Below are positions 54,867 to 64,000 of a stretch of 64,000 nt of DNA, in pieces. Both the position numbers and the translations under genes were made by a program. The stretch lies in assembly GCF_018294505.1 (NCBI RefSeq), contig NC_057803.1, positions 690,644,831 through 690,708,830 of the forward strand, written 5' to 3'. Every line of letters begins with the position of its first letter. The first letter of the stretch is position 1. A model generated the notes under the pieces. The model was given only the letters and a program-made list of their open reading frames with translations, searched no databases and was not told where the DNA came from. The stretch is from Triticum aestivum. Taxonomy: Eukaryota; Streptophyta; Magnoliopsida; Poales; Poaceae.

Positions 54867-57805
54867 ATGAGCCTCCTCCCTCCACGTCTTCTTCACCGCC
54901 GGCGGTCTATTAGCAGAAGGGGCACCGCCACCGGTGACGAATCCATGGTGGCCTCTTCACGTCCCAAGTCAGGTGAAAGGGCGCCGCCGCTGGTGCCGCC
55001 GGTGCAGTCTGTAGCCGCCCCCCGCCTTCCTCTCTCTACTACAACCCCACTGGTGGTGGTGGAAGGGAAGTAGGTCGTGGAGTTCATGGAAGAGGAGGCA
55101 GAGGGCTTTCCAATCCGATTCCCAAGCCTCCATCCAGCTTCAACATCCGCAAGAGGTTAAAGACGAGGTGAGTAGCCCCAGTTTCTCACAATCTAAGTTG
55201 GATGGTGCTAGGGTTTGAGATGGATGATGCTAATTTTCTTTGAAATCATGGATTTGGTTTGCTAGGGTTTGGTTTAGACGGTAGTATATGCTGTTTTATC
55301 ATGACAGTTTAAGAAGTTAAGTTGAAGCTGGTACACTCGTGCAAGAAAGAAACAAAATGGATTCCAAATCCTTGTACAAATTGTATGCAGTGTGTTTTTT
55401 CTGGTCATCGTATTGCAGGCTACATGTACAAATTGCTATTGTTTTATTAGACTTACAGGAACATGTTGAATCTTTTTTATACCGCCACTATGTCCAAAAA
55501 AATACATCAAAGCTAATAATTCTGTTTTCATTCTTTTTGATAGGTTAATTGATTCATTGACGGCACAATCAATAGAAACTAGTTATTGGTAGTGTGCACG
55601 AATCTGAGGATGTGGACGAAGAATTTGATGAGTCTGTCGTTTATGATGCAATGTGTGTTGAAGAACATGTCGAAATTATGGATGAATAGGAAGTTGCGGA
55701 TGAATGAGATGAACAGGAATATGAGGATGAGGATGGATAGGAAGACGGGGATGAGGATGAAGAGGAAGATGGGGCTGAGGAAGGACTTGCAGTTGGTTCC
55801 AAGAGAAAGGTTACATCGATTGTTTGGGTTGATTTCAAGAAAGTGAAGGTGCATGGGAGATGCAAGGCACAATATCTTCATTGTAAGAATAAACTTGGAG
55901 GAGAATCAAAGAATGGGACCAAGTATCTTCATGTTCATTTGGCGTCTTGTACTATGAAGAAGGTCAATAGCAATGGTAAAACAGTGAGCCAATCTTCTTT
56001 GAGGTTCAGTTCTAGTAGATATGGAAAAGTTTCGGTGAAGAACTATACTTTTAACCAAGATTTTGCTAGAAAGATGCTTGCTTCCATGATTGTGCTGCAT
56101 GAGTACCCCTTATACATAGTTGACCATACGGGGTTTCAAAGATTTGTTAGTACATTGCAACCCTTGTTTACTATGGTGACAAGAAACACTATTAGGTATG
56201 TCTTGTGCTACAATGAATTGTTCTACTAATATGCTATGTTTTGTTTAATATCTACAATGTCTGATTCTCACCTCTTTATTCATAGGAAGGATATTCTGGA
56301 CGCTTACAAAGTTGAAAGGAAGAAGGCTATCGAGTACATGGCTGCAAATTGATCATGTATTTGTTGTTGTACTACATTGTTTAATGTTGTTTTGATCAAT
56401 ATTTGCTGCTGAATAACATATATTCATTGCATTTGTAGGTTTATTTATGTGCTAGCTCCTCACACCGCCGAAGTTATTGTTGAAGAACTTCATGAATCAT
56501 TCATAGCTTGGAATTCTTGATGAGAAGCTATCAACGATGACTGTTGACAATTGTTCTTCAAATGACAAGACAATTGACTTCTTGGTGAAGGGGATAGGAA
56601 AGGACAAGCTCATGTTACAAGGTACCTTGACTCACATGCGTTGTTGTGCCCACATTATGAATTTAATTGTCAAAAATGGCTTAGATGCTCTGAAATCAGC
56701 AATTGAAAATATTAGAGATAGTGTAGCTTTTTGGAATGCCTCACTAAAATGAATAGAGAAGTTTGAGGAAATTGCTAAGTTTCAAAAGGTCAAAATAACA
56801 AGAAGATTAATACTTGATTGTAAGACTAGGTGGAATTGAACTTACACAATGCTTAGTGTAGCTCTACCATATAAGATTGTTTTTGAGTGATTAAAGAAGG
56901 TTGAGTAGCAATACGAAAGTCTTCCTTCTAAGGAAGAATGGGCTTTTTCTATTGAGGTTGTAGAAAGGCTACGGCTATTCTTTGAAATCACTGAAATGTT
57001 TTCCAGGTATGATTATATATTTGCCAATATCTATTTTCCCATGATTCGTGAAATTAAAATGAATATGTAGCAATGGTCAACTTGTGGTAATGAGGTGATA
57101 GAAGCCATGACATTTAGCATGGATGAGAAATTTAACAAGTATTAGACTGATATTCAAGGTATAATGGGAATGGCTACACTTGTTGATCCTCGATACAAAA
57201 ATGAAATGTTACTTTTTTGCTTTGCTATGTTGCATGGTATTAGTCCTTGTAGTACAGAATGTGAGGGTGATGTTAATGGAGTAATTGCCAAGATATGCAC
57301 TTTGTTGGAGGTGTACAGTCTCGAGAGTAACGATGATCACGGATAGCCATCTTCCTCATTCTCTTCTTTGGAAGCTCCAGCGCTTATGTCACTCTTCAAT
57401 GAACATATTGCTCAAAAAAGGCCAACATCTTTTAGGATGAAATCTGATCTAGACCGTTACTTGGAAGATGAGCTAGTTCCATTGTCCAAAGATAAATTCA
57501 GTGTGTTAGATTGGTGGAAAGTTAGTGGAACACGCTATCCAACTTTGAGGCTGCTAGCACATGATATTTTCTCAACTCCGGTCAGCACGGTTGCCTCGGA
57601 ATCAACATTCAACACAGGTGGTAGAGTTCTAAGTGACCATCATAGGCGTCTTACCCCCGAAATCTTAGAGGCCTTGATGTGTATACAAGATTGGATAAGA
57701 AACAAATATAAAGGTGTGCCTTTCTTTACATATCATCATAGACTTTATCATTATCTTGTTGCAATGTTTCATAAGATGTTCATTACTACTTATTTGATCT
57801 TATAG
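54867..57805 (+). pseudogene. hAT transposase, broken
   Basis: A possible first exon (54867 to a GTGAGT donor at 55168) is GC-rich and not recognised. The second exon starts at about 55593 with an acidic stretch (ESEDVDEEFDESVVYD) broken by three stops. It continues with a BED-like finger (IVWVDFKKVKVHGRCKAQYL to HVHLASC), FARKMLASMIVLHEYPL and FQRFVSTLQP. After GTAGG, KAIEYMAAN ends at a stop, and the segment with the first catalytic Asp (DLWT region) is missing. TVDNCSSND (second Asp), RCCAHIMNLIV and KTRWN follow, with further stops at several sites. The C-terminal hAT dimerisation region is nearly clean: DLDRYLEDELVP, VLDWWKVSGTRYPTL, STVASESTFNTGGRVL. It ends at a TAG near 57805. Confidence 0.85.
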
Positions 57806-58600
57806 ATGCTGACAATGAACAAGGACAAAGCTTTTGGAGTTGTCTTCAAGACATTCAAGAGGGAATGCAGGTGAAGTGCAAGTACTTGCAAGTTTTATAT
57901 ACCAATCTGCATATTTTTTTTTTCATGTTAAACTTTAGCTTGAGTGCATTTTGATCATCTCTAGGACTTGGCACTTTGATTTGGCATTGGAAGCTTTGAA
58001 GATAGTCTTTTGGAGGCTTGGATTTGTAAAAGATGTCATGATGATTCCTACTTTAAAGTGATCTGTGAACTATGAATTCTATTTCAGAACTTATGTATTG
58101 GACCATTTCGTCTCATTTCTGCTCGTGATTTGTGAACCAAGAATTCTGTTTTAGAACTTGTGTAATGAACATCTTGTTGAACCATGTATGGCTAAAATAT
58201 GCTTCTGATTGTTGCTCAAATCTGATCATCTTTGTTGCTAAAATGTGGTGTTGTGCTGAAAAATGCTCCTTGTAGCTTCTGTTATTGCTCTTTTTTTCTC
58301 AAATTATGCTGCTAAAATACACACCCTATAGTTGTTAAACCATCTACTACTGCTTTGTGTTGAAATTTGCTCAAGTTATGCAGTTGAAATATGCCCGTTT
58401 TGTTGCTGAAATGACATTCTTTGTTGCTACTATGTTTTCTTAAATATGTCGATTTCCCCGTGGGTTCCCTGTGGGTTTAAAAAAACAAGATGGGCTTAGA
58501 GGTCAGGCGAAAAACTAGCCCCGCGCACGGTGACAGGGACGGGGACCGGTTTACGATTTTCTCGTGGAGACGGGTTTGGGAAGGCAAACCCGATGGGTTT
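57806..58600. other. hAT 3' untranslated region
   Basis: A T-rich region with loose repeats of TTGCTGCTAAAATRTG type (58230-58440) leads into the terminal inverted repeat. There is no coding signal. Confidence 0.5.
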
Positions 58601-58621
58601 CATCCCCGTTGCCATCTTGAA

Positions 58622-61162
58622 TACGAGATATGAATCCTACTTAACATAACGTACCTTCCTTTCTCCACCATTGAAAACTCCCCCCTATTTCAGGGTGGGC
58701 CCACGCACCCCTAACGACTAATGATAGTCCTACAAATCAGCCTCTGCGCAACATTACATAAATTAACTACGTAGATGCGGCATTTCTCCTCGACCAGAGA
58801 CGAAGCGGGAGGTGCGGTTCGCTAGTGAGTTCGACCGCATCAACGTCTTCGAGTCCATCATCTCCTTTTGACCGGCTGAGATGCCCCTGTCTATTTATTT
58901 GGTTTCCTAATTAGTGATGACGAGATATGCAATATAGCATAGGGAAGTGGATGAATTACTAGTCATACGTTAGGCTGATCTTAATTAGTGATGATGAGAT
59001 TTGAGACATGTAATTGTGAATACATGTCTATTTTATTGGCGCTGTTTAGGCTGTCTATTTGTTTTCTGGATCACCTTATAGCTGGCTAAATAATCAGATG
59101 CAGTGGGGCGGGCAGCAAGTGGAAGCAGAGGTATTTTTCTTCTTCGTCTTAGTTTTCGCAAGGGAGCTAGAGTGTACTTTCTACTTAAACAAATAAATGG
59201 AGGACTACATATAAGGAAATGTGTATATTTACCCCTCCATCTATATTTGACAGGTTCGAATAAGCGATGAGCATGTACATAGAAAAAATGGTGAGAGAGG
59301 AAACAAAGGGATGCAAAAACATGTTGGAATCAGGGGCATCTGGAGAGAAGTAATCGTTACTCAGTGAATCCCCACAACAACGAACTGACTCACTAGCCAA
59401 TGAGGTAGGAGTTTGAATACCCAATGAGAAGCCCTGTTGATGTTGAAAAAGTAGTAGAGCAACCAGATAAACCATTAGAGCTAATGGTGAACCGGCCGTG
59501 TACTACTACTGATACATTTCCTACTACAGTTTAGGGATACCGGATGCCCGTGTTGAACATTTCAGATGACAACCATTTGATTTTTCATCTAACAATAATC
59601 TCTTTGAGTATCTGAGAATGTTCAAGAAGTATAGTATGACCGAAGAGGAGAGATGAATTCAGAGGTTAGGTATAATGACACCAAACACAAACACATCTTT
59701 GAAAAATATTTGGAGCAACATCACCAAATTTTGCACAACTGAAAAAGAAATTATATGGCATGCAATTACTAAATGTATTTCCTTATTTTGTTTTCATACG
59801 AGAGCTTGAATAAACTAAGAGCATCTCTGTGAGCACCTACTAGATACCTATATGTTTGGCATCTCACTCTATTAGGCCTTAAGGTTAAAAAAATTATGAA
59901 ATGATCATTATCAACTTCTTCTTTGAAATGGTAACTGAGTTAGACAACCTATTTGCCATCATTCGAACAATGTTTCATCGATTAATATTCACAATTCCAA
60001 AAAATAGTATGTCTGATACACATAACATATGCAGCACATGGTGTGGTAAAGCCAAAAACAGAGTGCTCCGGAGTCAGAACATTCAAGTAGCAAGCTGATG
60101 AAAAATAGTCTTTACATACACAAAAGGCATTCTCTGACTGAAAAATGCCATGAAGAAGAAAAGTAAGTAAATTCCCTAGAAAACTTCACTTGTGTGAATA
60201 ATGTTTCCTTATATATAATTCCGCATTTGCACAACAAGGTCCATCACTTCATCCATATATTTTGATATTTTACTCCTCCATCTATTTGAATGTAAGAATG
60301 TGACTAGCTATGAGCACAAACTTATAAGAAATGATAAGATAAGATTCAACAGAAATAAATATGTGGGAATCAGATGCACCATGAGAGAACAAATATTTTA
60401 CTGAGTAAATTCATTGACTGGCGACAACAGTTTAGATTCTAGGGATTCCACAAGACATCCCCAAAAGGATAGTTCCAATCATATATTTACATTGTACCGA
60501 GTTAAACTACATTAGTAAACAACATTGCTTTAGCATCATTTATTCTCCCTGCGAGTGGTTCGATTCATAATTTAATGTTCTTTACCATTTGAGACAAACT
60601 TCTTGCTTGACTAGCTTACTGTGTCACACAAAAGATTATCAGTACAATCATATCATATGTTTGGCCATCAACCTAAAACAAATCAGAACCAAGATAACTT
60701 TGCCAGCTAGGCCAAGCTAAAACGAACTATGAAGTACAAATATGACCATGGAGTTTGGGCATGTACTATTCAGAAGTATCTCATGAGTTGTAGTGTAAGA
60801 GATGCAACTAAATAAAAGGCGTGCAAATAAAATGCATGTAAACATAAATCTTAGTGCAGTATACTCGCAAGATTCAAACAACAATCGGATGAAAAGTAAA
60901 AATGTAAAAACATACACACACTCTTGTTTTTTCCAAAAAAAAACAACTATACATTGATGAATGGGGAAAAGACTGCGGAAATATAAACAATCAACAAGTT
61001 ACTTAATACTTCACCAACCTTCACTTTTTTGACTAATGCTTGTGCTATATATAAGTCTATATTCAGATGAATGTATATCAAGGTCCAATAAGTGACATAA
61101 GCTTTTATTAGGTTAGTTAATATAAACTTTGATACTTAATCTTTCTTCCATTTGACACGTTA
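58622..61162. other. Mostly AT-rich region, no confident gene
   Basis: Two diverged direct repeats occur: about 59225-59380 and about 60270-60420 share CCTCCATCTAT, GAGCA, GGAATCAG and TACTSAGTRAAT in the same order, and a fragment recurs near 62165-62235. They may be parts of one decayed element. Apart from the short remnant at 58797-58868, I see no coding signal. Confidence 0.4.
58797..58868 (+). pseudogene. Possible C-terminal remnant of the small gene family
   Basis: One frame reads ETKREVRFASEFDRINVFES, then IISF and a TGA. It lines up with the C-terminus of the intact small protein at 24509-24778 (TQRRTGYELAFDGLNCFDTV) in the order basic stretch, aromatic, F-D, hydrophobic, C/V-F-D/E. 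No N-terminal half is found upstream, where the hAT insertion lies. The family assignment rests on about 20 residues. Confidence 0.4.
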
Positions 61163-62109
61163 GGACATCTCCAACGGTGACCCGTAAATTTCCTCCAGCA
61201 TCCGCCCGCCGATAGGGGGACCAGTCTGTGGACAGGATGCGGGAGACTGCCATCCAACGCTGCCTATATATAACACTTTATCGACAAACCGGATGAAATT
61301 CATGAAAACACAGCGGATTTCAAACAAACCGGACAAAAACATTTACATTTTGGACATATTTTTAACTAAAACAGATATCAGACTAAGATTAAACTAGTCT
61401 ACGGCCGTCGCCAGCGGTATCCATTCCGACCACTTGGATACCCTTGACTAGTCTATTGCCGGCTGCGACGGATCTCCATTGTGATCCCCATGTACGGCAG
61501 TCGGGAGTGCCGACTGTATATGCTTTAGCGCAAAGGGTGGCTCGCTTCGCCAACGCTCATCAGAGTGGAACCACTGGCTGATGCTTCAGCCGGAGGGAAG
61601 GTTCCCTATGCTGTACGGACCAGAGTAGGTTTTTGGGTAGGGGGAAGACAGTGGCCTGCTAGAGGGCAAGACACCGGCTGTGTACGCCGGCGTCACCTCG
61701 GCCGTGGTGGCCTCCCATGTTCTACTTCTCCTCGATGATGGCGGCGGGCGCAAACGTGCTAGCCTCCACCTCGTCAATGTCCGTGCAGTCGGCTTCTTTC
61801 TCTGACGGCTGGACTTGGCTACGCGCGCGTTGACGTCGGGTGGTGCGATTACAGGCACGGGACGACACAACATGGTCCACAGCAGCCATGATGCCCGCGC
61901 GGCCGTGCTCCCCCCCTCCCATGTTCGGGTATGCCAGGGTGGTCAGAAGATGTGCCCGCCAAGCTCCCCACATTTGTCGCTGCTTTGCATAACAAAGTAC
62001 GTTCAGACCGGCCTACACCCATACAGGTCCACGTTGGATGGCACAACAAGACTGAACCGTGTGGTGCGGCTGGTTACGGGCGGTTTAAGGGTTCCTGTTG
62101 GAGACACCC
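61163..62109. mobile_element. PIF/Harbinger-like element, 947 bp
   Basis: The left end GGACATCTCCAACGGTGACC and the right end GTTCCTGTTGGAGACACCC are imperfect inverted repeats. TTA flanks both sides (61160-61162 and 62110-62112). Ends and the adjoining CCGTAAATTTCCTCCAGCATC match the internal style of the elements at 9211 and 35346. It has a GC-rich interior with no intact frame. Confidence 0.8.
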
Positions 62110-62112
62110 TTA

Positions 62113-63159
62113 CAGTGCAAATAAATAGCAAGCACACATGTAGACAACATGACGCCACATGAACCAGAGGGAAGCAAAAATATGGAGGAATCAGAAGAAT
62201 CGGGAGCAAAGCAGTTCGTACCTAGTCAATCCACTAGCCATGCTTGTATTGATAGGATCTACAAAATCTTGGAGACATGACACCATACGAACGTGTTGTC
62301 ATCCGTGAAAGATGGCATGAGGATTGAATGGTAACTAGTGGTTGGGGCGTGCCATTGGCACGCCTCCTGAGCGTTCATATGCGCACTTATCTAGTTTATG
62401 CACGTTGATGGGTCTTGGTTGATCTTTGATGGAACTTATAGACACCAAAAGTGATTTGACTACAGGTGAATATGCTTTGCTGAATTTAACCTCCCGATTG
62501 GTTTCAGAATTCATTACAAACTTGCTATTATGAGGAGCACATGTGCTCCTTTGTGTGGTAAACGTACGTGCGGCAAACCAAGACATGGAGCTCCCTTAAT
62601 GTACTTGGACAGCAACGCCGTGGGAGAGACTAGCCTCCTTCCTGGATCTCCCTGTCAAGGGGTAGAAAAGGAGAAAAGTTAATTATTTACCTAGAGAGTG
62701 TATCTGCAAGCATGAAAGTCACTCCAATTTCCTAGGCAATTAGAGAAAATCTGTCAAACAGGTTACTGTTCAAGATGAACAATTGTGTTCTTTTAAGATC
62801 CCAAGAAGAAAAGAATCATCCGCAAGTTCTATGATTTACAATACTTACCAAAATAACTTGATGCCCCCTATGTGGCCTCAATTGTCCAGTGCCTTTGCTG
62901 AATCTGTTTTCAAAGTTATCTGGCCCCATGCTGCATCATCACAAAATATCTTTAATAAAGAACAATGCCTCACATTGAAAAAGCCACGCTACTATTGCTC
63001 TTTACTATAATACACATCTTTGCTTACTGTTTCGAGTATAAAATTTGTGCAGTGAGATATATAATAGAATATGGATTTTGCATTTGGTCATATCTATGGC
63101 TGAACTAAGCCAAGATTTGGTCTAGCCTGAATAATTCTATTACTTATCGAAAGAACAGT
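62113..63159 (-). other. Possible minus-strand exons, unassigned
   Basis: A strong splice acceptor is seen on the minus strand at 62652-62680 (pyrimidine-rich, then CCCCTTGACAG). The stretch after it (62651 down to about 62580) reads GDPGRRLVSPTALLSKYIKG. A second open piece (about 62927-62849) reads MGPDNFENRFSKGTGQLRPH and ends before GTAAGT. No family is recognised and the two pieces cannot be joined with confidence. Confidence 0.25.
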
Positions 63160-63230
63160 AAGTGGTCGGGCCCTTCCCCAGACCCTGCGCAAGCAGGAGC
63201 TACATGCACCGGGCTGCCATTTTTATCATT
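63160..63230 (+). mobile_element. Au-SINE-like fragment, 5'-truncated
   Basis: GGTCGGGCCCTTCCCCAGACC and GAGCTACATGCACCGGGCTG match, from memory, the 3' part of the grass Au SINE. The 11-bp direct repeat GAAAGAACAGT flanks it (63149-63159 and 63231-63241), which shows it was inserted as this 71-bp piece. Confidence 0.65.
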
Positions 63231-63241
63231 GAAAGAACAGT

Positions 63242-64000
63242 GCAATGTTCCAACAAATACAAAATTCCTTGGTCTTAGCGGATTCCAAAATACGCCACCT
63301 AAAGAGGAGCGGACAGTTGTACAGAATTAGAAGAGAGAAAAAACCTATGACCGCTCAGGAAGCTGCCATACATGTAAATTTAACAGAAGACTGGGAAGTT
63401 CTCTAAATGCTTATTTTCTAGTACCCGAATTACTTAAACTTATGGACAGTGTGTATGATACCTAAGAAGTGTATAGATGAAAAGGTGTTTATAAGCTCCA
63501 AGTAATTTTGGTGCATGTAGCATACATGAACTATATCTTCTACATGAATAGTGGATATTAGTAGTATTAGTTTTGTTCATGGAAATTATTTAGTAGGGTA
63601 GCATTTCATTCTGTAAAAGCCGTAGAGGGCTATTTAAATTTTGAAACATTGAGTACATGGCATGGTGGAGAGTACTGGTGTAGTGGACCATACCAACTTA
63701 AGAGCTCCTTAATAATACTATGGTCTGCCATCATATTCCCCTTGACTAAAACTCCACTTTTCATTCTTCAACACTCCTTGAGGAACACTTCAGGTATATA
63801 TCTTCATGGGGACTACCAGAAACTGAAGCACATGGTATCATGCAAGAAGCATAAATATAGCATTAGTAGTCGTATGAAACATGCCAACCTTGTGACCCAG
63901 TTCTGGATTATGGTCAGGTGGTTAATCTAGGATTCAAATCAAACAACTTTTGTATCCGTCAACTCTGAAAGATTTTAAGTGTTATCTGTTGAGCTGCTCT
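63242..64000. other. AT-rich end of the window
   Basis: An open plus-strand frame (63649-63930) has no recognised domain. There are no element ends or splice-bounded exons I can support. Confidence 0.35.

Larger units (their letters stand above)
54412..58621 (+). mobile_element. hAT element, 4.2 kb
   Basis: The left end CAAGATGGCAACGGGG is matched by its inverted complement CCCCGTTGCCATCTTG at the right, with two extra A after it. The 8-bp direct repeat TACGAGAT flanks the element (54404-54411 and 58622-58629). The interior encodes a broken transposase with a BED-type finger and a C-terminal dimerisation region. A CT microsatellite lies near the left end. The element is inserted 84 bp from the end of the small CACTA element. 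Confidence 0.92.

Overview
The window is nuclear DNA of a grass, most likely a Triticeae species (wheat, Aegilops or barley type). The basis is the set of repeats: Stowaway MITEs with CTCCCTCCGT ends, a CACTA element with the CCGGTACTAAAG subterminal motif, an Au-SINE-like fragment, PIF/Harbinger-like elements with GGGCATCTCCAA ends, a hAT element and a full-length-class plant LINE. There are no operons and no bacterial signals. Three runs of N (5675-5805, 30197-30502, 41639-41847) are assembly gaps. I see one plausible intact host gene, a small one at 24509-24778, plus a broken paralogue at 36740-36952 and a possible C-terminal remnant at 58797-58868. Nearly everything else is transposon or transposon debris.

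Left part (1-39455): a tandem segmental duplication. Copy A runs from about 711 to 33188 and copy B from about 33189 to 39455. The shared core is about 6 kb. Copy A has grown to about 32 kb through later insertions: a 5.3 kb block with a Harbinger-like element and a 150-bp repeat array (3646-8970), a 2,019-bp tandem duplication full of GCAACATG/CATGTTGC palindromes (11500-15533), a Helitron-like segment with exon fragments of an ABC1-type kinase gene (15666-23939), a Stowaway MITE (24978-25070) and a 7.4-kb LINE (about 25181-32566). Copy B has its own insertions, one of which replaces the 3' half of its gene copy.

Middle (39715-53097): a reverse-oriented non-autonomous retroposon with a 13-bp target duplication (39728-40995), then an 11.5-kb CACTA element (41558-53094, target duplication CCA). 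The CACTA element reads leftward and encodes three products: a small coiled-coil/transmembrane protein, a Tnp2-class transposase, and a long second protein with a Transposase_24-like part, a coiled coil, a proline-rich repeat and a C-terminal Ulp1-like cysteine protease. The transposase and the second gene carry stops and frameshifts. The protease exons and the small membrane protein look intact.

Right part (53098-64000): an 865-bp CACTA deletion derivative (53463-54327), a 4.2-kb hAT element with a broken transposase (54412-58621, target duplication TACGAGAT), a third Harbinger-like element (61163-62109, TTA duplication), a 5'-truncated SINE (63160-63230), and AT-rich sequence with no confident gene.

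Family names are given from recognition of motifs by eye. No database search or alignment was run, so boundaries without stated target duplications are approximate.
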